Assembly: GCF_028290625.1 (NCBI RefSeq)
Contig: NZ_JAQGJM010000021.1
Span: forward strand, 89,191 to 153,190
DNA: 64,000 nucleotides
From: Devosia sp.
GTDB taxonomy: Bacteria > Pseudomonadota > Alphaproteobacteria > Rhizobiales > Devosiaceae
Reading direction: 5' to 3'
The stretch's first letter is position 1; every line of letters begins with the position of its first letter. The notes below the pieces were generated by a model. The model did not search any database. It was given only the letters and a program-made list of their open reading frames with translations, and was not told the DNA's origin. Below are positions 45,260-54,586 of this stretch, in pieces. A program made the position numbers and the translations under genes.

Positions 45260-46075
45260 TTACTCCGACGACGCTTCTTCCGCAGCGGCCCGTGCGGCCT
45301 CATCCCGTGCGCGGCGCTTTTCCACCAGGCGGACCGAGAGTATCGAGATTTCATAGAGCAGGTACATCGGCACCGCGAGGCCGATCTGGGAGATCGGATC
45401 GGGCGGGGTGATGAAGGCGGCGAAAATCAGGATGCCGACGACGGCATAGCGACGCCCGTGGTTGAGCATCTTGACATTGATCAGGTCGATCTGCGCCAGG
45501 AGGGTCAACACTACGGGCAATTGGAAGCACACGCCGAACGCCAGAATCAGCGTCATGGCGAAGCCGAGATATTCGGACGCGCTGGTCATCATCTCGATGT
45601 GGTCGGTCTGCATGCCGGCAAAGAAATGCAGCGCCATGGGCAGCACGGCAAAATAAACCAGGCACCCACCGAGGAAGAACAGCACTGGCGTGGCGACCAG
45701 GTACGGAATGAAGGCGTGGCGTTCGTGCTTGTAAAGGCCCGGGGCCACGAACATATAAATCTGGCTGGCGACGATGGGGAAGCCGAGGAAAATGGCGCAG
45801 AACATCGCCACGTTAAGATAGGTGAAGAACTGTTCCTGCGGCGCCGTGGTGATCAGCTTGGTGCCGGGGACAGCCTTGAGATAGGGCTGCAGCAGCAGGT
45901 CATAGAGCTGGCCGGCGAAAATGAAGCAGCCGATCATCAGGATGACCAGCGCGACCGCCGAATAGATCAGCCGCTTGCGCAGCTCGATCAAATGCTCGAG
46001 CAGCGGCGCTTCGCTGCCGGCGAGTTCATCGACGGGTTCCTTGGACTTGTCTTCGAGCAGTTTTGCGTCGGCCAT
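45260..46075 (-). CDS. tatC: Sec-independent protein translocase TatC
   Basis: Six-span core receptor of the twin-arginine pathway; it binds the RR signal peptide and assembles with TatB, then TatA. The 271-aa protein begins in the cytosol with PLLEHLIELRKRLIYSA (the conserved EHLxELRxR). P1 loop and TM2 region: FFTYLNVAMFCAIFLGFPI and QIYMFVAPGLYKHER. Later FxGxxFxxFVVLP-type features appear as YFAVLPMALHFFAG. The C-terminal tail is Ala/Arg-rich. Separated from tatB by 3 nt. Confidence 0.97.
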   Translation of the reverse strand: MADAKLLEDKSKEPVDELAGSEAPLLEHLIELRKRLIYSAVALVILMIGCFIFAGQLYDLLLQPYLKAVPGTKLITTAPQEQFFTYLNVAMFCAIFLGFPIVASQIYMFVAPGLYKHERHAFIPYLVATPVLFFLGGCLVYFAVLPMALHFFAGMQTDHIEMMTSASEYLGFAMTLILAFGVCFQLPVVLTLLAQIDLINVKMLNHGRRYAVVGILIFAAFITPPDPISQIGLAVPMYLLYEISILSVRLVEKRRARDEAARAAAEEASSE

Positions 46076-46078
46076 GGT

Positions 46079-46762
46079 TTATTCGGTTCCGGCTTTCGCG
46101 GGGGATGTCTTAGGCTTGCGCGGGGAGCGGGCCCGGGGCGTGGGCGCCGCCGGAGAATCGGCGGGCTCGGTGGGCAGCACCGGAACGGTATTGCCGGGCG
46201 CGACCTTGGGCGTGCGCTTTTTGACCACCGGCTTCATGTCGATCGGCTGCGACTCAGCGGGGGCCGGCACGGCTTCCAGTATCTTGAGGTCGCTGGTGGT
46301 AACCGGGCTGGTCGGCGCTGCCTTGGCCTTGGCGACGGCCTTTTTGACAGCCGGCGCTTTGGGCGTGATGGCGGCCTTGACCGGGGTCGGCGCGGGAGCA
46401 GGCGAAGGCGGGGTCATGCCGGCCTGGGCGCGGATTTCATCGACCACGCTTTCGACCTTGGGGTCGGCAGGCTTGATGAGACCGCTGGGCTTGACCTCGC
46501 CCGTCGCCGTCATGGCGTTGAAATCCTTGCGGATCTGGTCCGTGGTCTGCTTGAGTGGCTGCGTGATGGCATTGCGCAGGTTGCGCACTTCATCGAGCCC
46601 GGTGGTCTTGTTGATCTCGCGCTGGAACTCGTTGCCCATGCGCCTGATCTGGCCGGTGAGCTGGCCCAGGCGCTTCATGACGACAGGCAAGTCCTTCGGA
46701 CCGATGAAAATCAACGCCGCGACGCCGATAACCAGCATCTCTGTCCAGCCTAAGCCGAGCAT
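46079..46762 (-). CDS. tatB: Sec-independent protein translocase TatB
   Basis: Single-span subunit that forms the signal-peptide receptor with TatC. N-terminus MLGLGWTEMLVIGVAALIFIGPKDLP is the TatB membrane anchor, with the Glu after the first turn and the F(I)GPKxLP hinge, followed by an amphipathic helix. The rest of the 227 aa is a long Lys/Ala/Pro-rich, disordered C-terminus, longer than in E. coli and typical of Rhizobiales. Between tatA and tatC in a clear tatABC operon. Confidence 0.94.
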   Translation of the reverse strand: MLGLGWTEMLVIGVAALIFIGPKDLPVVMKRLGQLTGQIRRMGNEFQREINKTTGLDEVRNLRNAITQPLKQTTDQIRKDFNAMTATGEVKPSGLIKPADPKVESVVDEIRAQAGMTPPSPAPAPTPVKAAITPKAPAVKKAVAKAKAAPTSPVTTSDLKILEAVPAPAESQPIDMKPVVKKRTPKVAPGNTVPVLPTEPADSPAAPTPRARSPRKPKTSPAKAGTE

Positions 46763-46822
46763 ATGTTCTTATTCCTTGATGACCCAGCGGCCGGAAACCG
46801 GCCGCTACGAACACGGGCGCGC

Positions 46823-47038
46823 TTAGGCGTCCTTGCTGCGATCGACTTCGCGAGCATCGATATCGGCGGTCGTCGTGGTGACGCGTTCCGCCGGCTTCTC
46901 GTCGTCTTTCATGCCCTTCTGGAAGGCCTTGATGCCGGTGGCGACTTCACCCATGACGCCGGAAATCTTGCCGCGACCGAACAGCAGGATGACGACGACG
47001 GCAACAATCAGTATGCCCCAAATTCCTGGCGCGTGCAT
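46823..47038 (-). CDS. tatA: Sec-independent protein translocase TatA
   Basis: Pore-forming subunit of the Tat system (71 aa). N-terminal span [20 protein letters not shown] ends in the FG-x-GK hinge, followed by an amphipathic helix ([21 protein letters not shown]) and a charged tail. The length is typical. It starts the tatABC operon, 91 nt after scpB. Confidence 0.95.
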   Translation of the reverse strand: MHAPGIWGILIVAVVVILLFGRGKISGVMGEVATGIKAFQKGMKDDEKPAERVTTTTADIDAREVDRSKDA

Positions 47039-47129
47039 TTTTAGGCTCCTTGAACTTCGTCAGAACGCGATACATCGATAGTTAGGACGAGAAATAGGTT
47101 TAATCGCGCCCTAACACAAGAACGTGTTG

Positions 47130-47810
47130 TCAATCGGCACGGTTACCAGGGTCGTCCTCCAAATCGCGGCCGCCGTCAAGGTCGTCCGGATCGAGCGGAT
47201 CCTCGTCCTCGCGCAACGCGCCATCGAAGGGCAGCGGGATTTGCAGCGTCGAAGGCAGGCGTCCCGACAGCAGGCCGGCGCCCTTGAGTTCCTCAAGGCC
47301 CGGCAGGTCACCCAGGCTCTCCAGCCCGAAATGATCGAGGAAGGCGTCGGTGGTGCCATAGGTGACCGGGCGGCCGGGGGTGCGGCGGCGGCCACGCATG
47401 CGCACCCAGCCGGCCTCCATCAGTAGCGCCAGCGTATTGCGGTCGGTCGAGACGCCGCGCACTTCCTCGATTTCGGCGCGGGTCGTGGGCTGATGGTAGG
47501 CAATGATGGAAAGGGTTTCGAGTGCGGGGCGGGACAGCGGGCGGGTGGCGTGCTGTTCGCGGCGCAGCAGGAAACCGAGATCATCGGCGGTGCGAAAGGC
47601 CCATTTGTCGCCGCGGCGCACCAGATTGACGCCGCGGGGCGCGTAGCGGCGGGCAAGCTCGGCCAGCAGCGCCTCTGCATTGGCGCCCTGCCCCAGATAG
47701 GCCGCCATGTCGGACGGTGCCAGCGGTTCCGCCGAGGCGAACAACAGCGCCTCGAGGATACGCAGATTGCGCTCAGCCACTTCGGCGTGCTCGGCATCGT
47801 TGTCGTTCAC
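47130..47810 (-). CDS. scpB: Segregation and condensation protein B
   Basis: Kleisin-associated winged-helix subunit of the bacterial SMC condensin. The 226-aa protein has two winged-helix domains: ILEALLFASAEPL at the start of the first and LETLSIIAYHQPTTRAEIEEVRG opening the second, with YGTTDAFLDHFGLESLGDLP as the classic C-terminal signature. The tail is acidic. Its ATG overlaps the scpA stop by 4 nt. Confidence 0.95.
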   Translation of the reverse strand: MNDNDAEHAEVAERNLRILEALLFASAEPLAPSDMAAYLGQGANAEALLAELARRYAPRGVNLVRRGDKWAFRTADDLGFLLRREQHATRPLSRPALETLSIIAYHQPTTRAEIEEVRGVSTDRNTLALLMEAGWVRMRGRRRTPGRPVTYGTTDAFLDHFGLESLGDLPGLEELKGAGLLSGRLPSTLQIPLPFDGALREDEDPLDPDDLDGGRDLEDDPGNRAD

Positions 47811-48595
47811 CGCGGGTCACTCTTGCTGCGGCGCATGAACAGCGGCCCGAACACTTCGGTCTGGCGCAGGTCGATCTTGCCTTGGCGGACCAGTTCGAGG
47901 CTGGAGGCGAAGCTGGAGGCGCGGACGGTGGCGCGCTCCCCCGGGGTGGTGAGGTATTGCGCGAGGTAGCTGTCCATCGGCACCCAATCGAAGCTGTCGC
48001 CGATCAGCCGCTGCAGAATGTCGCGGGCGTCCTGCAGTGACCACACGGTGCGCAGCAACGGGGAATAGTCGGTGGAGATACCCCGCTCGCGATTGGTGGC
48101 ATAGGCCTTGAGCAGGTCGAACAGGCTGGCTTCCCAGATATTGTTGCGCGCAATCTCGATCGGCTCAGGGGCGCCGCGAGCATAGACCTGAAAATCGAGG
48201 CGCGGGCGGTTCATCAACTGGCTAGCGGCGCGGCGCATGGCTTCCAGCCGCTTGAGGCGGAATTGCAGCATTGCGGCCAGCATTTCGCCGGAGGGTTCGT
48301 CATCATTGGGGGCCTGGGGCACCATCAGGCGCGATTTGAGATAGGCCAGCCAGGCCGCCATCACCAGATAATCGGCGGCAACCTCGATACGCTGCTCGCG
48401 CACTGTTTCGATGAAGGCGAGATATTGCTCGGCCAGAGCCAGAATGGAAATGGCAGCCAGATCGACCTTCTGGCGGCGAGCGAGATCGAGCAGCAGGTCG
48501 AGCGGGCCCTCGTAGCCGTCGACATCGACATACATGACGTCGTCCGCGGCCGGAGGCGCGGGAGCATCGAACCAATCGGTCGGAGCACTCGTCAT
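47807..48595 (-). CDS. scpA: Segregation and condensation protein A
   Basis: Kleisin that bridges the SMC heads in the condensin complex and acts with ScpB in chromosome compaction and segregation. The 262-aa protein has the N-terminal signature YEGPLDLLLDLARRQKVDLAAI, then the EYLVMAA-like YLVMAAWLAYLKSRLMVP, and a C-terminal winged helix. Upstream of scpB and coupled to it. The gene nagZ, often between the SPOR gene and scpA in relatives, is absent: only 100 nt separate scpA from the SPOR gene. Confidence 0.95.
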   Translation of the reverse strand: MTSAPTDWFDAPAPPAADDVMYVDVDGYEGPLDLLLDLARRQKVDLAAISILALAEQYLAFIETVREQRIEVAADYLVMAAWLAYLKSRLMVPQAPNDDEPSGEMLAAMLQFRLKRLEAMRRAASQLMNRPRLDFQVYARGAPEPIEIARNNIWEASLFDLLKAYATNRERGISTDYSPLLRTVWSLQDARDILQRLIGDSFDWVPMDSYLAQYLTTPGERATVRASSFASSLELVRQGKIDLRQTEVFGPLFMRRSKSDPR

Positions 48596-48696
48596 GGGGA
48601 AAGGGGCCGCAGGTTAATTACCGTGCGAAGCTTGGCCGCTGGGACCGGGGGCGTCAAGCGCGATGGGGAGGGCAAACGCCCCTGCCCCAAGGCAAA

Positions 48697-51039
48697 TTAC
48701 ATGGCGACGCAATCGCCGCCACTGGCAACAACGCTGGCGCAGAACTGCGCGGCGCTCGCCTGCGAGGCGGCAGGCACGCGAACGCGATAATAGGTGCCGC
48801 GTTCGCCCAGATCGGCGCGGGTGATTTCGAGCTTTGCGCCGTTGAGCAGCGGAGCGTAACGGGCCGACAGGTCGTTGGCCACCTGCTGGGCCACCTCGGG
48901 CGAGCGCTGCGAGGAGAGCTGCGCATAGGCGGCGGCATTGCTGGTGGGCTGGGTAGCAACGACTGGCTGTGCCGGCTGCTGGGTATTCGCGCTGGCTACC
49001 GGGGCCGCCAGATTTTGCGCAGGAGCCGGCGTCGGCAGGCTGGCCTGCGGTGCGTCTACGGTGGCATTCACCGGACCCGTTGCCGGAGCGTCACCGACCG
49101 AGGCGGGGCGGACATAGGGAACCGGCGCGGTCTTGCCGGTGACCGGCGCGCCCGTGGGATCAACCACGGCAATTTCGGTGCCGGGCACGAGTGGCGTCAC
49201 CGGAGCGGCGGCAACAGGTGCGGGCGTAGGGGCGGCCACCGGAGCGGGTGTCGGCTCGGTGGCGTTGGCGCTTGCCAGCAGCGACGGGCTGGCGGTTTCG
49301 GCGCCCGGGACGGCGGGGACGTTGGGGCGATCGACGGGCAGGATCGCGGCGCCCGCGACGCTGTCTTCGCCGCTGACGATGGAGCCGTCAGGGCGCACGG
49401 TCACGGTACGGACCTTGCGGTTAGCCAGGCCCTCGTCGGTGACGGCGGCGGTCGGCGGAATGGCGGTGACTTCATTGACGTCGGCTTGGTCGCGCGACAC
49501 CAATTGTTCCTCGGCGCCGGGGACGACGCCGTCCATTTCGTTGAACACGATGGACTGCTGCAACTGCTCGACGGGACCCTTGGCTTCGGGGACCTGCTTG
49601 ATCGGGGCGGTATCGGCGACCAAGACCGGCGCGGGGCCATTGGTGCCGCCAAGGCCGAGCACGGAATAAAGGCCGAAGCCGGCGGCCAGCAGCAATGCTA
49701 CGGCGACCAGCGGCCCGACAAAGGCCCGGAGCATGCCGGAGCGGCGCGGCGCGCGATCCCGGCGGCGATTCGGCTCCTCCATGCTAACGGCGGAACGATC
49801 GTCCTCGTGGTTGACCCAGCCGATTTCCGCGCCCGTGGCGGCGGCAGCGGCCATAATGGTTTCGTCGGCGCTCGATAGCGCCTGTGGGGCCGCTTGCTGC
49901 GGCATGGTGGGCGTCGCCAGGCTGCGCAAGGCGGGAGCGACGGTCGCACGCGCCTGCTGCTGGTCGCGAACGCTGTCGAGTTCGACGCGAACGGCGCGGC
50001 CAATCAGGCTTTCGATTTCGTCGATCGGATCGCGGCCGGATTCCAGATCATTAGCGGGCGGCGCCATGGCTGGCTCGACCGGGACCGGCGAAAGATAGCC
50101 ATGTTCGGGGCGCGGCTTGGGGGCAGCGACCTGTTCGGGAGCAGGCGCAACGGGCGCAGTAGCCGGCGTCACGGCCGCAGGCGCGACATTGGCCGGGGAC
50201 GGCGTCGTGCCGAGTCCGAAAACTGGCGGAATGCGGAAGGTATCGCTGGCGACATTTTCCTTGTGCACCGGCGTCAGATTGACAGGGCGCAGCGTGGGAC
50301 GGGCCTGGGCCGGGCGATCCGACAGATTGGTCGTTACCGTCGTGGGGGCCCATGACGCGACCTTGGCCGACTCACTGGCTTTTACGGGCTCACTGACCTT
50401 CACGGGCTCAGGCGCTGCGGCCATCGGCTCGGCGGGCGCAGTTTGAACCGGAGCAGGCTCGGCGGCGGCAGGTGTTGCCGCCGCAGTCATGTCATTCATC
50501 AGCTCGGCGGCGATCAGATCGGCAATGGCATCGTGGTCATCGGCGGCCAGAGCCGCAGCGGCCGGTGCCGCTACGGGCTGCAGCTGCGACGCGGATTGCT
50601 GCCCGAGATTGAAATCGAAATGGAACGGCTCGGGTTCGTCCTTGCGGGGCTCATCCGAGGTGGGCGCCGGCTGTGACGAGGCTGCCGCGACCGGAGCGGG
50701 CGCGAAGGATGGTTCCTGACGCGGAATGGTGGCGACAGGCTCGGCCGCGCGGCTGAAATCGAAACGCGGGGCCAGCGCTGCGGGGGCGGGCTCAGCTGCG
50801 GGCGCCGGCGCGGCACCGGGGATGCGCACGGCGAATGGGGTCACCTGGCCTTCGGGCGAAGGGGTGGCAGCCGGAGTCGGACGCGCGGAGAAATCCGGAG
50901 CGGGCGTAGCATTCTGCGGCGGCTTAACGTCCTGGCGGTTCCCGTGAGCATCCTGAGCCATCAGCTTGGACAGCTCGGCGATCAGATCGTCCGAAGAATT
51001 CGATTCGTTGGACATCTGCTGCGGTTTGCCTGTCGTCAT
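48697..51039 (-). CDS. SPOR-domain cell-envelope protein
   Basis: A 780-aa protein with three parts: a long cytosolic Pro/Ala-rich N-terminal region of low complexity, one membrane span at about residues 436-459 (FVGPLVAVALLLAAGFGLYS), and a periplasmic part ending in a SPOR domain (last ~75 residues, closing with the paired Cys of FCASVVASGGDCVAM). SPOR domains bind denuded glycan at the division septum, so a cell-division or envelope role is likely. I chose the ATG at 51039; others at 51087 and 51015 are possible. Downstream of argS. Confidence 0.88.
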   Translation of the reverse strand: MTTGKPQQMSNESNSSDDLIAELSKLMAQDAHGNRQDVKPPQNATPAPDFSARPTPAATPSPEGQVTPFAVRIPGAAPAPAAEPAPAALAPRFDFSRAAEPVATIPRQEPSFAPAPVAAASSQPAPTSDEPRKDEPEPFHFDFNLGQQSASQLQPVAAPAAAALAADDHDAIADLIAAELMNDMTAAATPAAAEPAPVQTAPAEPMAAAPEPVKVSEPVKASESAKVASWAPTTVTTNLSDRPAQARPTLRPVNLTPVHKENVASDTFRIPPVFGLGTTPSPANVAPAAVTPATAPVAPAPEQVAAPKPRPEHGYLSPVPVEPAMAPPANDLESGRDPIDEIESLIGRAVRVELDSVRDQQQARATVAPALRSLATPTMPQQAAPQALSSADETIMAAAAATGAEIGWVNHEDDRSAVSMEEPNRRRDRAPRRSGMLRAFVGPLVAVALLLAAGFGLYSVLGLGGTNGPAPVLVADTAPIKQVPEAKGPVEQLQQSIVFNEMDGVVPGAEEQLVSRDQADVNEVTAIPPTAAVTDEGLANRKVRTVTVRPDGSIVSGEDSVAGAAILPVDRPNVPAVPGAETASPSLLASANATEPTPAPVAAPTPAPVAAAPVTPLVPGTEIAVVDPTGAPVTGKTAPVPYVRPASVGDAPATGPVNATVDAPQASLPTPAPAQNLAAPVASANTQQPAQPVVATQPTSNAAAYAQLSSQRSPEVAQQVANDLSARYAPLLNGAKLEITRADLGERGTYYRVRVPAASQASAAQFCASVVASGGDCVAM

Positions 51040-51119
51040 GTTAGCAGCACCCTCTAAAGTTGCTGAAACGGCGCCCATTCCGGGCATTTTTCGCCAATCA
51101 TCACACTATTGCGCCCGAA

Positions 51120-52868
51120 TTATGAAAGCTCATCGGGCGCAGAGACGCCTAATATTGTCAGACCATTGACGATGACCTGACGGACGGCATTGACCAGGGC
51201 GAGTCTTGCCAAAGTCAGCTTTGGATCTTCAACGTTAACAAAGCGTAACTGCACGTCGTCCTTGCCCTTGGCCCAGAATCCGTGAAACGCGGCTGCCAAG
51301 TCATGTACATAGAATGCAATACGATGGGGCTCATGCGCAATAGCGGCTGCAGTGACAGTTCTGGGCCATGCGGCCAGCACCCGGATCAGGTCGAGTTCGG
51401 CGCTTGTAACGATGCGTTCGATCTCGGCGACCTTGAGCGCCTCCGCCGAAAAATCCAGCGCTGGCAGCTCTTTACCCGCGTTGCGGAAGATCGAGAAGGT
51501 CCGCGCATGGGCGTACTGGACGTAGAACACCGGATTGTCGCGGGTCTGCTCCTTCACCAAAGCAAAGTCGAAGTCCATCGAAGCATCATTGCGCCGGAAC
51601 ATCAGCATGAAGCGAGTCGCGTCGGCGCCGACCTCCTCGACCACGTCGGCCAGGGTGACGAGGTCGCCGGAACGCTTGCTCATCTTGAACGGCTCGCCGT
51701 TCTTCATCAGCCGCACGAGCTGGCAAATGCGCACGTCCATATCGGCAGCATTCAGCGAAACGGCCTTGACCGCCGCCTGCAGCCGCTTGACGTAACCCGA
51801 GTGATCGGCGCCTAGCACGTTGATCATGTGCTTGAAGCCGCGCAGGAACTTGTTGCGGTGATAGGCGATATCGGCCGCAAAGTAGGTGTATGAGCCGTCC
51901 GACTTGATCAACGCCCGGTCGACGTCGTCACCGAAATTGGTGGCGCGGAACAGGGTCTGCTCGCGGTCCTCATAATCGCCATCGGTATCGCCGCCCTTGG
52001 GGCGCTCCAGATGGCCCTGATAGACCATGTCCTTGGAGCGCAGCCATTCGAGCGTGAGGTCGATATCCCCCCCCTGCCCGTGTAGCTGGCGTTCCGAGAA
52101 GAACACGTCGTGATGGATATTGAGCAGAGCAAGATCGGACTTGATCAGTTCCAGCATGGCGGCGAGGACGCGATCCTTGACGATGGCGGTAGCTTCGGGC
52201 TCAGGCATGGCGAGCAGCTTGTCGCCGTACTCAGCCTTCAGCGCCTGCCCGACCGGCACCAGATAATCGCCTGGATAGAAGCCGGACGGAATCTCAATGG
52301 TTTCGCCCAATGCTTCGCGGTAACGCAGCATGGTGGACCGCGCCAGCGTATCGATCTGGCTGCCGGCGTCGTTGATGTAATATTCGCGCGTCACCTCATA
52401 GCCGGAATAGGCCATGAGCGAGGCCAGCGTATCGCCGAACACGGCGCCGCGGGTGTGGCCGACATGCATAGGCCCTGTCGGATTGGCCGAGACATATTCG
52501 ATATTGACGGCTTCGCCGCCACCCAGATTGGAGCGGCCGTAGTCGGCGCCTTGCGCCGCAATCGAGCGCAGCACCTGGTGCCAGATGGCGTCGGCAAGGC
52601 GGAAATTGATGAAGCCGGGACCGGCGACTTCAACCAAGGTCACATCGGCGTCGTGCTTGAAATGCTCGACCAGCGCCGTGGCGACTTCGCGCGGGTTCTT
52701 GCCCAGCGGCTTGGCGACGACCATGGCGGCATTGGTGCTCAGATCGCCATGGGCGGCATCGCGCGGCGGCTCGACCACGATGCGGGCCAACAGGTCGGCG
52801 CCAACTTCGGGATAGAGAACCTTGAGCGCGCTGGCGACGCGCGATGCAAAAAGGGCGAAAACGTCCAT
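51120..52868 (-). CDS. argS: Arginyl-tRNA synthetase
   Basis: Class I synthetase that charges tRNA-Arg (582 aa). The N-terminal Add1 domain is followed by the HIGH motif in [18 protein letters not shown], and a KMSK equivalent in [14 protein letters not shown]. The C-terminal DALR domain ends the protein, with [20 protein letters not shown]. It lies 30 nt downstream of dgt and 80 nt before the SPOR gene; dgt-argS-SPOR order is typical of Rhizobiales. Confidence 0.97.
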   Translation of the reverse strand: MDVFALFASRVASALKVLYPEVGADLLARIVVEPPRDAAHGDLSTNAAMVVAKPLGKNPREVATALVEHFKHDADVTLVEVAGPGFINFRLADAIWHQVLRSIAAQGADYGRSNLGGGEAVNIEYVSANPTGPMHVGHTRGAVFGDTLASLMAYSGYEVTREYYINDAGSQIDTLARSTMLRYREALGETIEIPSGFYPGDYLVPVGQALKAEYGDKLLAMPEPEATAIVKDRVLAAMLELIKSDLALLNIHHDVFFSERQLHGQGGDIDLTLEWLRSKDMVYQGHLERPKGGDTDGDYEDREQTLFRATNFGDDVDRALIKSDGSYTYFAADIAYHRNKFLRGFKHMINVLGADHSGYVKRLQAAVKAVSLNAADMDVRICQLVRLMKNGEPFKMSKRSGDLVTLADVVEEVGADATRFMLMFRRNDASMDFDFALVKEQTRDNPVFYVQYAHARTFSIFRNAGKELPALDFSAEALKVAEIERIVTSAELDLIRVLAAWPRTVTAAAIAHEPHRIAFYVHDLAAAFHGFWAKGKDDVQLRFVNVEDPKLTLARLALVNAVRQVIVNGLTILGVSAPDELS

Positions 52869-52898
52869 GATAAACCTGACTGTGTAAGTCTGGCCGGG

Positions 52899-54092
52899 TT
52901 AACGGAATTCCGGTCTAGCGTCAAACAGGCGGGCATATTCGTCGATGGCGTATGGGTCGGTCATGCCGGCGATGAAGTCGGCGGCGATACGGGCCAATGC
53001 ATCGGGTGACGATTCGATCCTCGCGGCGATGCCCCAGCGGCCCGGCAGGTCGCGGGAGGCAATGTAGCGGTCGAACAGCGCGCCGACCACGGCTTCGCCT
53101 TCGCGCACCGGGACCATCACCGACTCGTGGCGATAGACCCGATCGAACAGGAACTGCTTGAGACCGCGTTCGGCGGTCGCGGTTTCGGGGGAGAATGACA
53201 CGAGCGTCCGGCCGGCATAACGGACATCGTCGGGCATATTCACCGCGCTGGCAGCAATATTGGCGCTGGTGGTGGTGATAACGTCCTCGATGGAACGGGT
53301 GATCAGTCGGCGCTGGATTTCGTGCGCCTGCCGCTTGGGGGCGACATCGGGATAGAGCGCGATGACCTCGCGCACGATAGGACCCGCCCATGGCACATCA
53401 GCCAGATCATCGAGGACGATAAGGCCGGCGCGCAGGGCATCGTCGATATCGTGGGCGTTATAGGCAATGTCATCGGCAATAGCGGCGGTCTGGGCCTCGA
53501 GCGAGGCATAGGTGGATAGCAGCAGGTCGACGCTAGCCGGGATATCGTCGAGGCCGGTCGGGAGTCCCTCATCTGCGTATTTGCCGAAGGGCTTTCCCTC
53601 CGGCGTCAGCAAGGGGCCGTTGTGCTTCAGAATGCCTTCCAGCGTTTCCCAGGTCAGGTTCAGCCCGTCATGCTCAGCGTAGCGATTCTCCAGCCGTGTA
53701 ACGACGCGGATGGCCTGGATATTGTGATCGAAGCCCCCGAACGCCGCCATCTTGTCGTGCAGCACACGCTCGCCGGCGTGGCCGAACGGGGTGTGGCCGA
53801 GATCGTGCGACAGCGCGACGGCTTCGGCGAGATCTTCGTCCAGATGCAAAGCGCGGGCGATGGAGCGGGCCATCTGACTGACTTCGAGTGTGTGGGTCAG
53901 CCGATTGCGATAGTGGCGGCCCTCATGCTGCAGGAAGACCTGGGTCTTGTGCTGCAAGCGGCGGAAGGCCGTGGAATGGATGATGCGGTCGCGGTCGCGC
54001 TGGAATTCAGAGCGGGTCGGGCTCGGTCCAGTGCCATAAAGACGGCCACGGGATTGTTCGGGATTGCTCGCGTAAGAAGCTCTATCGTCCAT
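52899..54092 (-). CDS. dgt: dGTP triphosphohydrolase-like HD protein
   Basis: HD-domain enzyme hydrolysing dNTPs to nucleosides and triphosphate; it influences dNTP pools. The 397-aa protein shows RDRDRIIHSTAFRRLQHKTQV, RLTHTLEVSQMARSIAR (H of the HD set), ALSHDLGHTPFGHAGE (HD pair) and later AYNAHDIDDALRAG with the final Asp. It resembles the dGTPase-like group 2 proteins rather than E. coli Dgt. Divergent from erpA across 86 nt, which must contain both promoters. Confidence 0.94.
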   Translation of the reverse strand: MDDRASYASNPEQSRGRLYGTGPSPTRSEFQRDRDRIIHSTAFRRLQHKTQVFLQHEGRHYRNRLTHTLEVSQMARSIARALHLDEDLAEAVALSHDLGHTPFGHAGERVLHDKMAAFGGFDHNIQAIRVVTRLENRYAEHDGLNLTWETLEGILKHNGPLLTPEGKPFGKYADEGLPTGLDDIPASVDLLLSTYASLEAQTAAIADDIAYNAHDIDDALRAGLIVLDDLADVPWAGPIVREVIALYPDVAPKRQAHEIQRRLITRSIEDVITTTSANIAASAVNMPDDVRYAGRTLVSFSPETATAERGLKQFLFDRVYRHESVMVPVREGEAVVGALFDRYIASRDLPGRWGIAARIESSPDALARIAADFIAGMTDPYAIDEYARLFDARPEFR

Positions 54093-54178
54093 ATGCGATG
54101 AAGGCCCTTTCCATTCCGCGCAAGAGTTACTATTTTAGCCTGACCGTTCTGTCACTACCAAACGGCGTGGACATCCAG

Positions 54179-54529
54179 ATGACCGAAGCTGCACTTGCCG
54201 AAGCCACTGTCGTATTGACCGATCGCGCCGCCAAGCGCGTGGCCCGCATTCTCGCCAAAGAGCCCGAAGGCACGGTGCTGCGCATCTCCGTTGCCGGTGG
54301 CGGCTGCTCGGGGTTCCAGTACGAATACAATCTGGTGCAGGAAACGCCGGCCAATGACGATATCGTGCTGGCCAAGAACGGCGCGACGGTGCTGATCGAC
54401 GCGATGAGCCTGGAATTCATGGGCGGCTCGGAGATCGATTTCTCCGACGACCTGATCGGCCAGTCATTTCAGATCAAGAATCCGAATGCGGTCGCATCTT
54501 GTGGATGCGGCACGAGTTTTGCCGTTTAA
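54179..54529 (+). CDS. erpA: Iron-sulfur cluster insertion protein (A-type carrier, ErpA/IscA)
   Basis: Small scaffold/carrier delivering Fe-S clusters to target enzymes. The 116-aa protein from the ATG at 54179 (MTEAALAEATVVLT) contains the three ligand cysteines Cys43 (GGGCSGFQYEY), Cys108 and Cys110 (SCGCGTSF), with family spacing. The frame is open upstream to 54098, but that part is not family-like. A 10-bp hairpin terminator follows, which also contains the ribosome binding site of the next gene. Confidence 0.95.
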   Translation: MTEAALAEATVVLTDRAAKRVARILAKEPEGTVLRISVAGGGCSGFQYEYNLVQETPANDDIVLAKNGATVLIDAMSLEFMGGSEIDFSDDLIGQSFQIKNPNAVASCGCGTSFAV

Positions 54530-54558
54530 GGCGCTTCCCACCTTTCGCGACGCTGCAT

Positions 54559-54585
54559 AAAGTCCTCCCATTGCGGAGGACTTTT
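54559..54585 (+). terminator. Terminator hairpin overlapping the next ribosome binding site
   Basis: Perfect 10-bp stem AAAGTCCTCC (54559-54568) with GGAGGACTTT (54575-54584), loop CATTGC, and a TTTT end. It fits an intrinsic terminator for erpA. The right arm contains GGAGGA, the ribosome binding site for the ATG at 54587, so when transcribed through, the hairpin would mask that site. Confidence 0.7.
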
Positions 54586-54586
54586 C

